DNA from: G963662675 sp963676845
GTDB taxonomy: Bacteria > Bacteroidota > Bacteroidia > Bacteroidales > Prolixibacteraceae
Length of the DNA stretch: 64,000 nucleotides
Reading direction: 5' to 3'
NCBI GenBank assembly: GCA_963676845.2
Contig: CAXXKK010000008.1
Coordinates: 36,875-100,874, forward strand
The position numbers and the translations under genes are program-made. Positions 37,288 to 46,037 of this stretch are shown here, in pieces. Under the pieces are notes generated by a model. It saw only the letters and a program-made list of their open reading frames with translations, had not been told where the DNA came from and did not search any database. How positions within the stretch are numbered: the first letter of the stretch is position 1; each line of letters starts with the position of its first letter.

Positions 37288-38388
37288 TTAGATAGTCGGT
37301 TCTTCGTCAGTTGTTAAATCAATATTTTCATCAACCTGGTTCGGGTTAATTTCATATTTCTTCAAAGGATTTTTATTGATCTCTTTGAATTCCATCCTGC
37401 TTTTTTGAATGTCGATGGCCAGGTATAATGCTTCACGGAATGATTCGCAGGAAGCTTTTCCTTCACCGGCAATATCAAATGCTGTTCCGTGAGCAGGAGA
37501 AGTTCGAATGATTGGTAAGCCTGCGGTATAGTTTACACCTTGTTCGAACGATATCACCTTAAATGGAGTTAGTCCCTGATCGTGGTACATGGCAAGTATT
37601 GCATCGAATTTGGCATAGTCGCCTGATCCAAAAAATCCATCACTGGGATATGGACCAATAGCTAAAATACCTTCTTCTTTCGCTTGTTCAATTGCAGGAA
37701 TAATAATTTCATTTTCCTCAGAGCCAAGTAAACCACCATCTCCTGCATGAGGATTCAATCCCAACACGGCTATTCGAGGTTTATTGATGCTAAAATCCTG
37801 TTCCAGAGAACTTGAAATGATTCGTAGTTTTTTTAAGATTATTTCTTTGGTAATCAGTTGAGAAACTTCTGAAAGGGGGATGTGAGTAGTTACCACACCT
37901 ATTTTCATCATTTCACTTACCATTAACATCAGGTAATTATCCGTATTAAATTGTTCAGCCAGGAACTCGGTATGCCCAGGAAAATTGAATTTATCACTTT
38001 GAATATTATCCTTGCTGATGGGAGCTGTAACCAAAGCATCAATTTTACCTGCTTTTAAATCTTGTACAGCAGCATCGAGTGACATGTATGAGGCTTCACC
38101 GGCAACATCGGAAACTTTTCCAAGCTCAACACGGACGTTGTCGTCAATGCAATTAATGATATTGGCTTTTCGATATGCAGCTTCATCAGCATCGCGAATG
38201 GTATGGAAATTAAAGGTCTCCATATTCAATGCTTTTCTGTGATATGCTGCTACTTTGGGAGATCCGTACACAATTGGGGTACACATTTCAAGTATGCGTT
38301 GGTCGTTCAGCGTTTTCATGATTACTTCGTAACCAACTCCATTTATATCCCCCTGGGAAATCCCAATTCTTATTTTTTGCTTTGTCAT
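37288..38388 (-). CDS. pdxA: 4-hydroxythreonine-4-phosphate dehydrogenase
   Basis: This 366-residue enzyme of the DXP-dependent vitamin B6 pathway oxidises 4-phosphohydroxy-L-threonine with NAD. Metal-binding His residues appear in FPGHTEFLAEQ, LAMYHDQGLTPFK and SPAHGTAFDIAG. An acidic tail (ENIDLTTDEEPTI) extends beyond the usual end. First gene of the pdxA-ruvA-sprA operon, with a promoter at 38451-38482. It complements dxr in sharing DXP chemistry, but they are not linked in regulation here. Confidence 0.95.
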   Translation of the reverse strand: MTKQKIRIGISQGDINGVGYEVIMKTLNDQRILEMCTPIVYGSPKVAAYHRKALNMETFNFHTIRDADEAAYRKANIINCIDDNVRVELGKVSDVAGEASYMSLDAAVQDLKAGKIDALVTAPISKDNIQSDKFNFPGHTEFLAEQFNTDNYLMLMVSEMMKIGVVTTHIPLSEVSQLITKEIILKKLRIISSSLEQDFSINKPRIAVLGLNPHAGDGGLLGSEENEIIIPAIEQAKEEGILAIGPYPSDGFFGSGDYAKFDAILAMYHDQGLTPFKVISFEQGVNYTAGLPIIRTSPAHGTAFDIAGEGKASCESFREALYLAIDIQKSRMEFKEINKNPLKKYEINPNQVDENIDLTTDEEPTI

Positions 38389-38450
38389 TATTGCCTGTCT
38401 TAATGGAATGAATATAGTACCGCACTCAATACCTTATGAATGCGACTGAG

Positions 38451-38482
38451 CAAATTTAGTTCTTTTAATCTGCTTTATCAAA
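38451..38482 (-). promoter_or_regulatory. Bacteroidota-type promoter of the pdxA-ruvA-sprA operon
   Basis: On the minus strand TTTG, 20 bp, and TAAATTTG are found; this is one base off the ideal N19 spacing. The start codon of pdxA lies about 60 bp downstream. Confidence 0.65.
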
Positions 38483-38490
38483 ATAGATTA

Positions 38491-39021
38491 TTATTCGTGT
38501 TGCCCGTATGAATTTTGGTGGATCTTCTCCCATTGCAGCTGATCCGCAGGTTTGCCTTCTCGTATTTTTTCAGGATATCCAATTCCAACCACATTCAACA
38601 CCCGAAATTCTTTAGGCATGCCCAGCATGTTTTTGATATAATCTTCAGCCATCATTTCATCGTTATGGGCACGGTTGTGGATTTGTACCCAGCAACTACC
38701 CAGTCCAAGTTCATGAGCTTCCATTTGAAGGAAGATACTTGCAATTGAACAATCTTCAACCCAGGCACCAGTATTGTTTGTATCTGCAACAATTACTACG
38801 GCTAGTTTTGCTCCTTTTAAAAAGGCTGATCCCGCAGGTTTTGATTCGCCTAACTTGCTGATTAATTCAGGGTCATCAACAAAAATAAATTCCCAGGCAT
38901 TGCTGTTTTTTGATGAAGGAGAGCGTAAAAGAGCTTCCTGTAGAAGCTTAATCTTATCTTCTTCAATCGCTTGTTCTGTAAATTTGCGGATACTTCGGCG
39001 TGTGCGTATTAATTCGATCAT
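38491..39021 (-). CDS. Nitroreductase-family protein
   Basis: This 176-residue protein begins MIELIRTRRSIRKF, the conserved FMN-phosphate-binding start of the family, followed by LRSPSSKNSNAWEFIFV and GLGSCWVQIHNRA. It likely reduces quinones, nitro compounds or enals with FMN and NAD(P)H. The ATG at 39019-39021 was chosen over a TTG five codons earlier. Its actual substrate is unknown. Confidence 0.88.
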   Translation of the reverse strand: MIELIRTRRSIRKFTEQAIEEDKIKLLQEALLRSPSSKNSNAWEFIFVDDPELISKLGESKPAGSAFLKGAKLAVVIVADTNNTGAWVEDCSIASIFLQMEAHELGLGSCWVQIHNRAHNDEMMAEDYIKNMLGMPKEFRVLNVVGIGYPEKIREGKPADQLQWEKIHQNSYGQHE

Positions 39022-39083
39022 TATTTTTTTATTCAAAAGTAAAATATCATAAAAAATGATGAAAGAATTGGAAGGTGTTCTTA

Positions 39084-39584
39084 TTAGGTGATGATAAAAA
39101 ATAAGATTGCTAAGATTAAAAGCATAAAAAGTACAAGTTGATTTCGAACAAAAAGACCCAATAGGATTAAGACTTCAAGTTCTTCAGCATCAGCTGAGAA
39201 AATTTCGATTTGTCCTTTGTCTTTTGAAAGAAGTTCATTGCTTTGGAAGGAGACAATTTCTACCCCATTAAATTTCCATGACCAGCGTGATTGCCAGAAG
39301 TTTTTGATTTCCAATTCAAAACGCTTCCCATTTAAAATCAAGTCACTTTTAGGATTGAATAAATTAATCATGATCATGGCTAACAGTGCCTGATTGTTGG
39401 CATCGCGAATTTCCAGTTTGGAAAGGAAGAAATCGCGCTCAAGCATAAATCGCTGACCATTGAGAGTGGCCATTGCTTCTGAACTGAACATATTTTTCCA
39501 GTCAATTACACCAATTTGTTCGTTGTTACGTGTAATGACCAATTTGTTCTTAAAAATTCCTTTTGACCAAAACAACTTTTCCAT
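39084..39584 (-). CDS. Conserved hypothetical protein, tubby/LOR-like fold suspected, C-terminal membrane helix
   Basis: This 166-residue protein is mostly beta strands with repeated Trp/Phe (LFWSKGIFKNKLVI, FELEIKNFWQSRWSWKFNGVEI), in a pattern that resembles LURP-one-related/tubby-like barrels. A hydrophobic helix fills residues 148-165 at the very C-terminus, a tail anchor. The assignment rests on pattern alone and is tentative. It stands alone. Confidence 0.5.
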   Translation of the reverse strand: MEKLFWSKGIFKNKLVITRNNEQIGVIDWKNMFSSEAMATLNGQRFMLERDFFLSKLEIRDANNQALLAMIMINLFNPKSDLILNGKRFELEIKNFWQSRWSWKFNGVEIVSFQSNELLSKDKGQIEIFSADAEELEVLILLGLFVRNQLVLFMLLILAILFFIIT

Positions 39585-39726
39585 AGCTAAACCCTAATTG
39601 AACGAAAATGCAAGTTAGAAAATTTGGATTATTTTACCATCAGTTTTATATGTCATTCATTCAAATATTTTTCAAAATATATAGTAAATTACACAATAAT
39701 AAATATGAAGTGCATTTCGTTGTAAT

Positions 39727-40287
39727 ATGAAAAAGCAAAAGATTTTTACATTAAATTCTGATCGTCTCATTTTGCAGGAGATTGTTTCCGATGATCTGGA
39801 ACTGATTCACCATCTGCATTCAATCCCTGAGGTTGATGAGCATAACACATTGGGGATTCCTGAAAATAGAGAGGTTACCAAAGGTATTATGAAGCCGGTA
39901 ATTGAGGATCAGAAGAATATAACTCGGTCAAAATACTGGTGGAAAATTATCGAACAGAAATCCGGTGAATTCATTGGATTAGCTGGACTGACCAATTCAA
40001 ATGATCGTTTTCGTCTGGGGGAAATCTTCTATAAAATTCACCCGGATTTTTGGAGCCGGGGTTATGCCACAGAAGTTGCAAAAGCTTTGGTTAGTTTTGG
40101 CTTTAATGAGCTAAAACTGCATAAAATTGAAGCCGGGGTTGCGACTGAAAATACCCGTTCAATTCGTGTGCTTGAGAAAATTGGAATGACCCGTGAAGGA
40201 ATACGACGAAAAATTCTTCCCATTCGTGGCGAATGGAAAGACAATTACCACTATGCTATTTTGGAAGATGATCCGAGGAATTACTGA
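39727..40287 (+). CDS. GNAT-family N-acetyltransferase (RimJ/RimL-like)
   Basis: This 186-residue protein has the GNAT motifs: an N-terminal RLILQEIVSDD typical of the RimJ/L group, the acetyl-CoA loop HPDFWSRGYATE and the C-terminal RVLEKIGMTREG. Such enzymes acetylate protein N-termini or small amines. Its last 7 bp overlap the end of the convergent rlmN gene. Confidence 0.88.
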   Translation: MKKQKIFTLNSDRLILQEIVSDDLELIHHLHSIPEVDEHNTLGIPENREVTKGIMKPVIEDQKNITRSKYWWKIIEQKSGEFIGLAGLTNSNDRFRLGEIFYKIHPDFWSRGYATEVAKALVSFGFNELKLHKIEAGVATENTRSIRVLEKIGMTREGIRRKILPIRGEWKDNYHYAILEDDPRNY

Positions 40288-41312
40288 TTCTTTTTCACCA
40301 ACTCCTTCGTAGACAGCAACCCGCAAGCCGCATAAATATCTTGTCCACGGGAAGCCCGGATGGTTGTGATGATGCCTTTTTTTTCCAATCCTTCTTTAAA
40401 TTGTTGTATGGAGTTCTCATCGGTTCCTTTTAAAGGAGTATCCGGAATAGGATGAAAGCGGATCAGATTGATCCGGCATTTGATTCCATCCAGTAATTGA
40501 GCCATTTCTTTCACATGTGCCGGGGTGTCGTTCAATCCATGAAAAACGATGTACTCGAAGGAAACCCGTCGTTGTCCGCCAAAATCCCAATTGCGGATTT
40601 CACGCAACACATCCTGCAGCGGATAAGCAATTTCAACGGGCATTAATTTTTGGCGCTCTTCGTGAAAAGGAGTGTGTAAGCTGATTGCCAGATGACATTC
40701 ACTTTCATTGAGGAAACGAACCAGTCCGGGAACAATACCGATGGATGAAACAGTGATGCGTCGCGGGCTCATGGCAAATCCCCACTCGCTGGTTAGGATT
40801 TGAGTGCTTTTCAGAACTTCATCCAGGTTATCAAAAGGTTCGCCCATTCCCATATATACGATGTTGGTCACATCTTGCCATTCAGCGATGCTTCGTATTT
40901 GGTTTACAATTTCTCCGGCAGTAAGTTGTCCCTGAAAGCCTTGTTTCCCAGTCATGCAAAACAGGCAACCCATTTTACAGCCAACCTGCGATGAAACACA
41001 AACGGTTTTTCGGTTTTTATCGGGAATCATGGCCGTTTCAATAAACTGGCCGTGAGTGGTTGGGAACAGGTATTTTTTTGTTCCGTCGCGGCTTTCCTGA
41101 ACTTTTTGAGGTTCGATTAAGCCAAACTCATAGTTTTCATGCAAAGCTTCACGGGCTTTTTTGGAAAGATTGGTCATTTCATCAATCGACGAAACTTCCT
41201 TTTTATAGAGCCAATCGGTCATTTGCTTGGCTGTAAATTTAGGCAGCCCCAATTCTTTGCAAACCAATTGCAATTCGTCCAACGTTTTTCCAAATAAAGC
41301 TTCTTTTTGCAT
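40281..41312 (-). CDS. rlmN: 23S rRNA/tRNA adenine-2 methyltransferase RlmN
   Basis: This 343-residue radical-SAM enzyme methylates A2503 of 23S rRNA and A37 of some tRNAs. The CxxxCxxC cluster motif is GCKMGCLFCMTG, the SAM-binding GEPFDN is present, and the second catalytic Cys is in DIYAACG near the C-terminus. The ATG at 41310-41312 was chosen; an in-frame TTG lies six codons upstream. Absence of long additions argues against Cfr. Confidence 0.95.
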   Translation of the reverse strand: MQKEALFGKTLDELQLVCKELGLPKFTAKQMTDWLYKKEVSSIDEMTNLSKKAREALHENYEFGLIEPQKVQESRDGTKKYLFPTTHGQFIETAMIPDKNRKTVCVSSQVGCKMGCLFCMTGKQGFQGQLTAGEIVNQIRSIAEWQDVTNIVYMGMGEPFDNLDEVLKSTQILTSEWGFAMSPRRITVSSIGIVPGLVRFLNESECHLAISLHTPFHEERQKLMPVEIAYPLQDVLREIRNWDFGGQRRVSFEYIVFHGLNDTPAHVKEMAQLLDGIKCRINLIRFHPIPDTPLKGTDENSIQQFKEGLEKKGIITTIRASRGQDIYAACGLLSTKELVKKNQ

Positions 41313-41332
41313 CACATCAATTTTCTGCAAAA

Positions 41333-42013
41333 TTAGAAATAAATTTCAGCAATAATGTTCTCGTATGGAATACCTTTTGCGATTAGCAAATCTCTCACTT
41401 CCACAACCATTAAAGCCTTTCCGCATAAAAAATAATCGATATTTGTCGGTAAATCTTTCAGACTTTGCAGGTAATCGGTAACCCTTCCTGGAAAAACATC
41501 GCAGGATTGTTCCCTGGAGCAGCATCGTTGATATTGATCTCCCATAGCCCAATCGAGTTCATCTTCAAAATAAAACTGGTTTAAATAGCTGACTCCGTGA
41601 ATGAGCTTTTTGCTTTCGGAAAGACCGGATTGAAACATGCTGTAAAAAGGAGCTATCCCGGTTCCGGTTGCTATCCACCAGGCAGGTTTTGAGTTACCGG
41701 TAAATCCACCGTATGGTTTTGAGATCAGTACTTTGTCGCCCGGAATTAATCCGGCTAGTTTGGGAGTTAAAAATCCATCTTCTTTTATATTGAAAAGGAT
41801 ACGTAACTCTTCCTCATGATTTCCACTGCAAATACTGTAAATCCGTGGAGGATGTTCCTGATCGATTGCCAGCTTAACAACCTGTCCGGGTAAAAAGTCA
41901 TGTTTTCTTTTTATTGAGATTAGGAAGACTCCCGGAGAAATTTCCTGATTGTTTGTCACTGTTTCCTCAAAAAGTGGATGATCAGCACGTTTATATTCTT
42001 CTGCTTTAGGCAT
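41333..42013 (-). CDS. Ferredoxin-NADP reductase-like flavoprotein
   Basis: This 226-residue protein (from ATG at 42011-42013; an ATG eleven codons upstream is also possible) has the FAD-binding RIYSICSG (RxYS) and the NAD(P) block WWIATGTGIAPFYSM of the ferredoxin reductase superfamily. The end, EIYF, is typical of the short FNR-like group. Two cysteines (QRCCSREQSC) are unusual. It lies 20 bp upstream of rlmN on the same strand, so the two are co-transcribed; a role in feeding electrons to radical-SAM RlmN is a plausible inference. Confidence 0.82.
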   Translation of the reverse strand: MPKAEEYKRADHPLFEETVTNNQEISPGVFLISIKRKHDFLPGQVVKLAIDQEHPPRIYSICSGNHEEELRILFNIKEDGFLTPKLAGLIPGDKVLISKPYGGFTGNSKPAWWIATGTGIAPFYSMFQSGLSESKKLIHGVSYLNQFYFEDELDWAMGDQYQRCCSREQSCDVFPGRVTDYLQSLKDLPTNIDYFLCGKALMVVEVRDLLIAKGIPYENIIAEIYF

Positions 42014-42128
42014 TATTTTGCTATTGTTTGACAAGTAAACGCACATGAATCAATTTGGTTCTTAATCGTTTAAATAGAATTGCACGGTTGCGCCTTATTT
42101 TCATTAGTTTTACAGGAAATATAAATGA

Positions 42129-42410
42129 ATGCGGGCAGTTTTTAGATTTCTGTTGAAGATACTTGGCTGGATACTTTTACTGCCAGTATATTTTTACAAA
42201 GGAGCAATTTCTCCTCTGCTGCCAGCTTCATGTCGGCATGTTCCCACATGCTCTCAATATGCAATTGAAGCCATTAAGATTCATGGCCCTTTTAAAGGCC
42301 TATGGCTGGCTACTAAAAGACTTTCTAAATGTCACCCCTGGGGAGCGCATGGTTATGATCCCGTTCCTCCCCGCTTAATCAAAGTGAAAAAACTTAAGTT
42401 GAAAAAATAG
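42129..42410 (+). CDS. yidD: Membrane protein insertion efficiency factor YidD
   Basis: This 93-residue protein has the full YidD core: PVYFYKGAISPLLPASCRH, PTCSQYAIEAIKIHG and KCHPWGAHGYDPVP. It assists YidC-mediated insertion at the inner membrane. Here it is separate from rnpA/yidC, as is common in Bacteroidota. Confidence 0.95.
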   Translation: MRAVFRFLLKILGWILLLPVYFYKGAISPLLPASCRHVPTCSQYAIEAIKIHGPFKGLWLATKRLSKCHPWGAHGYDPVPPRLIKVKKLKLKK

Positions 42411-42549
42411 TTCTTCGTTTTACTTTCAATGTAAAGTTTGTGCTAACACAAAAATTTATTCAGCTTGCCAAATAACAATAGCCTGTTTTTCTTGTTACCT
42501 TAGTAAGTATAAATACTTATCAAGGGAGTTCAATCAAAAATTTTGGAGT

Positions 42550-43287
42550 ATGGAATGGATTATTAGTGCTGTTGTGGTTTTGATGGCCTCATTTTTAAAA
42601 GGATTAACAGGTTTTGGTTTTGCGTTATTGGCATTGCCCATACTTACTTTATTCTTTCCCATGCAGGTTTTGGTTCCTGCTATGACCATCTTTAACTTGT
42701 TAAGTTCCTTGTATATTTTGGCTCATATTCGTTTGAAGGTACAACCAAAATATATTTTGCCCATGTTGCTTGCAAGTTTCGTTGGTATTCCTGCCGGGGT
42801 ATACGTTTTAAATCATTTCCCAGAAGAAACACTAGAGATAACAACAGGAATTTCAATTTTTGCAATATCGATGGTCTTCTTTTTAGGAAACTCCAATGAG
42901 ATTTCAGCTTCAAAAAAGGAAAAACCGATTGTTTTTGCTGGCTTCTTAAGTGGTTTGATGTCTTCTAGTATGTCGATTGGAGGGCCCCCTGTAGCTTTGG
43001 CGATGAATAAAAAAGGGTACAATAAAGATTCATTTCGAAAAATCTTTGCATTAGTAAGTGTTGTTAATGCTGTGATTAGCTCTGTGTTGTATGTTGTAAA
43101 AGGAATTTTTGTAGCTTTTTCGTTGAAGTTTGCGGTTTTTCTGTTTCCTGTATTATTGGTTGGGTCCCGAATTGGAGATGTTTATTCCAGGCGGATAAAT
43201 CAAAATCAATTTAAAAAGGGAATTCTTATCTTAAATATGGCTCTTGGACTATTCCTTGTTTTTAAAACTTTGGTGTTGAATCATTAA
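42550..43287 (+). CDS. TauE/SafE-family anion exporter
   Basis: This 245-residue inner-membrane protein has about eight helices. The family repeat is visible twice, at KGLTGFGFALLALPIL and GLMSSSMSIGGPPVALAM. Members move sulfite, sulfonates or sulfoacetate; the substrate here is unknown. The gene precedes the zinc operon but has a 280-bp gap that carries the operator-like palindromes, so it is probably not part of that operon. Confidence 0.85.
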   Translation: MEWIISAVVVLMASFLKGLTGFGFALLALPILTLFFPMQVLVPAMTIFNLLSSLYILAHIRLKVQPKYILPMLLASFVGIPAGVYVLNHFPEETLEITTGISIFAISMVFFLGNSNEISASKKEKPIVFAGFLSGLMSSSMSIGGPPVALAMNKKGYNKDSFRKIFALVSVVNAVISSVLYVVKGIFVAFSLKFAVFLFPVLLVGSRIGDVYSRRINQNQFKKGILILNMALGLFLVFKTLVLNH

Positions 43288-43405
43288 TTGATATCTTTTT
43301 TCAACAAAGATTCAGTTTTGTGGTTAATTGATGAAAAATGAAGTTTATTATCTTTATGAGATCCATGATTATGGGAAACATGAAGATTTTTTGTTTTATA
43401 TCTAT

Positions 43406-43458
43406 TGCAACGATGTTGCATTTGTTGTTTTGTTTGTTATTTTTGCAACAATGTTGCA
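43406..43458 (+). promoter_or_regulatory. Twin 15-bp palindromes, likely Zur/Fur-family operator of the zinc operon
   Basis: TGCAACGATGTTGCA (43406-43420) and TGCAACAATGTTGCA (43444-43458) differ only in the centre and are followed by the same TTTGT. Their centres lie 38 bp apart. A -7-like TATTTTTG at 43438-43445 touches the second site and the matching -33 position falls in the first, so binding would block RNA polymerase. A metal-responsive repressor is the natural reading given the zinc transporter genes that follow. The rest of 43288-43568 holds no gene. Confidence 0.65.
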
Positions 43459-43568
43459 TTTGTGTCTGATTCATAAAAAGACTGGAGATATTACAAGTAC
43501 ATAGATTAAACCGAACTGCCTACCGGAAAGGGATTGGGACAGTAATTTTAATTTTTTGAATAATAGCC

Positions 43569-44459
43569 ATGAAAAAAAATTTTGTTTTTGTATTAGTCGT
43601 ATTGCTTGGAGCTTGCAGTCTAAAACAATCGGTTAATAAACCTGTTGTCACAGTTAGCATTTTACCCCAACAATACTTTGTTGAGAAAATTGCAGGAGAC
43701 CTTGTTGATGTAAATGTTTTGGTTCAACCAGGAGCAAGTCCGGCAACTTATTCGTTAATGGCATCGCAAATGACGGATCTTGCCGAATCCAAAACCTGGC
43801 TTCGTATTGGTGAAATTGGATTCGAAGAGAGTTGGGCTGAAAAAATTCAACAATCGAATCCTGATTTGAAAATAGTTGATACTTCTAAAGGTGTGACTTG
43901 GATTGCTGGTGAAGAAGAGCATCACGAGGAAGAAGGGGAGCATGAAGGTGAAGAGCATGATCATTCACACGGTATTGATCCTCACATTTGGCTGTCTCCT
44001 AACGAAGCTAAAATAATAGCGAAAAATACGTTTAATGCGCTGGTTGAATTATTTCCGGAAAGCAGAGCTGAGCTAACAGAAAATTATGAGCTTTTTAGTC
44101 AGGAGATTGATCAGTTGGATCAAGCTTTATCTCAGGAGTTTTCAGCTTTGAAGAACAGAACGTTTTTTATTTTTCATCCTGCTTTAACTTATTTGGCTCG
44201 CCAGTATAATTTGGAACAGGTAGCCCTTGAAATTGAAGGCAAAGAGCCATCTCCCAGGTATATGCAGACTATTGTTGATCAAGCTCAGAAAGAAAATATT
44301 AAAGTTGTTTTTATTCAGAAGGAATTTGACATCGAAAATGCTCAGTTATTGGCAAATGAAATTGATGGTGAGGTTGTTCAAATAGATCCTTTAAACATAG
44401 AATGGGAAACGCAACTTCGTGATATTGCGAGTAAAATTATTAGCGCATCGACTGAATGA
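43569..44459 (+). CDS. znuA: Zinc ABC transporter substrate-binding lipoprotein
   Basis: This 296-residue lipoprotein has lipobox LGAC (Cys16) and the TroA/ZnuA fold. A His/Glu-rich loop (about 115-135, HHEEEGEHEGEEHDHSHG) ahead of DPHIWLSP is typical of zinc, not manganese, carriers. Further ligands come from FHPALTYLARQ and the C-terminal domain. It overlaps the next gene by 4 bp (ATGA). It captures zinc in the periplasm and hands it to the permease. Likely repressed when zinc is plentiful, through the twin palindromes upstream. Confidence 0.9.
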   Translation: MKKNFVFVLVVLLGACSLKQSVNKPVVTVSILPQQYFVEKIAGDLVDVNVLVQPGASPATYSLMASQMTDLAESKTWLRIGEIGFEESWAEKIQQSNPDLKIVDTSKGVTWIAGEEEHHEEEGEHEGEEHDHSHGIDPHIWLSPNEAKIIAKNTFNALVELFPESRAELTENYELFSQEIDQLDQALSQEFSALKNRTFFIFHPALTYLARQYNLEQVALEIEGKEPSPRYMQTIVDQAQKENIKVVFIQKEFDIENAQLLANEIDGEVVQIDPLNIEWETQLRDIASKIISASTE

Positions 44460-45220
44460 AGAAATTAATTGAAATAGAAAATCTAACAGTCAGTTATGAT
44501 GAGGAAGAAGTGCTGAGAGGAGTTGACCTCACCATTTATGAGAATGATTTTTTGGGAGTAATTGGCCCCAATGGAGGAGGAAAGACTACCTTGATAAAGG
44601 CTTTTTGGGGATTTTTAAAACCTAAACAAGGGAAAATAAAGTTTCATATTCCTACTTCAAAGATTGGTTATTTGCCTCAGTAAACCAGGTTGATAAACAA
44701 TTTCCAATACGGGTAATTGATGTTGTTCGATCGGGTAAAACGGAAGGTCGGAGCATTCAACTTTTCAAGAAAAGCAAAAAGAAATAGATATTGCAGAACA
44801 ATTACTGAAAGAAATGGGAGTTCTTCACCTAAAAGATAAAGCCATTGGAGAACTTTCGGAGGGCAAATGCAACGTGTATTTTTATGTCGTTCGTTAATGA
44901 ATGAACCTGAGCTGCTTATTTTGGATGAACCCGATACTTTTGTTGACAATCAATTTGAAAGTGAGTTATATGAAAAGCTCAAGGAATTAAATAAGCGCAT
45001 GGCAATTTTACTGGTTTCCCATGATGTGGGTACCATTTCTTACTTTGTGAAAACCATTGCCTGTGTGAATAAGGAATTACATTATCATCCAAGCAATATT
45101 ATTACAGAGAAGCAATTGGCTTCATATAATTGTCCGTTGCAAATTATTACGCACGGAGATATCCCTCATACTGTTTTACAAATGCATGATAAAAATCACT
45201 CCCATGAGCACACTCATTAA
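44456..45220 (+). pseudogene. znuC: Zinc ABC transporter ATPase, broken by three single-base lesions
   Basis: The reading frame starts with an intact Walker A (GPNGGGKTTLIK) and ends with Walker B (LLILDEPD), the H-loop VSHDVG and a His-rich tail (DKNHSHEHTH). It is interrupted at about 44680, 44748-44751 and 44858-44863. Adding one G at each place restores a continuous ZnuC of about 255 residues, through LPQVNQVDKQFPIRVIDVV and LSGGQMQR; the last lesion falls inside the LSGGQ signature. The flanking znuA and znuB are intact, so either the base calls are wrong or the ATPase has decayed recently. No second copy is in the window. Confidence 0.85.
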
Positions 45221-46037
45221 TTTGTTTACATACGATTTTTTTGTTCATGCTTTTCTGGCATCTTTATTTGCTGCTGTTAGTTGTGGAATTATTGGAACTT
45301 ATATCGTTTCCCGAAGGATTGTTTTCATTAGCGGAGGAATTACCCATGCTTCTTTTGGAGGAATTGGGATTGGTTATTTTTTAGGAATAAGCCCTTTGCT
45401 GGGAGCTGCTGTTTTTGCGGTACTTTCAGGTTTAGGAATTCAATATTTTACGCGAAAAGCAAGAGTCCGTGAAGATTCGTCCATTGCCATTTGGTGGTCA
45501 TTGGGAATGGCTGTGGGAATTATTTTTATTTATCTTACTCCTGGGTATGCCCCAAATTTAATGAGCTATTTATTTGGAAGTATTTTAACGGTCTCAAATA
45601 CCGAAATTTGGTTGATGGCTGTTTTGTCATTAGGTCTAATTGCCTTTTTCGTTTTCATGTATCGAACGATTTTATATGTCGCTTTTGATGAGGATTTTGC
45701 ACATACTACTGGGTTGCCTGTTCAGCTAATCAATTACATTTTAATTAGCCTGATTGCCTTAACAATTGTGTTGAACATTCGAGTCGTTGGAATTATCCTG
45801 ATTTTGTCATTATTAACAATACCACAGGCATCAGCCAACCTGTTTACAAAAGATTTTAAAAAGATGATATTCCTGTCGGTGCTAATTGCTTTTATAGGTT
45901 CTTTTGCGGGGCTTTTAATTTCCTACTTTGCAGATATACCTTCGGGTGCATCTATAATCTTCACTTTAGTATTTATATTTGGGCTTTTGAAAGGATATGT
46001 TTTCTTAATGAAGAAAAAAAGAAAATATGAGCAGTGA
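45204..46037 (+). CDS. znuB: Zinc ABC transporter permease
   Basis: This 277-residue inner-membrane protein has eight or so helices and the ZnuB/MntB features SRRIVFISGGITHASFGGIG and LLTIPQASANLFT. The ATG at 45204 was chosen; an in-frame ATG six codons upstream is possible. It overlaps the end of the ATPase gene by 17 bp and the start of the next small ORF by 11 bp, a tight operon. Confidence 0.9.
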   Translation: MSTLINLFTYDFFVHAFLASLFAAVSCGIIGTYIVSRRIVFISGGITHASFGGIGIGYFLGISPLLGAAVFAVLSGLGIQYFTRKARVREDSSIAIWWSLGMAVGIIFIYLTPGYAPNLMSYLFGSILTVSNTEIWLMAVLSLGLIAFFVFMYRTILYVAFDEDFAHTTGLPVQLINYILISLIALTIVLNIRVVGIILILSLLTIPQASANLFTKDFKKMIFLSVLIAFIGSFAGLLISYFADIPSGASIIFTLVFIFGLLKGYVFLMKKKRKYEQ

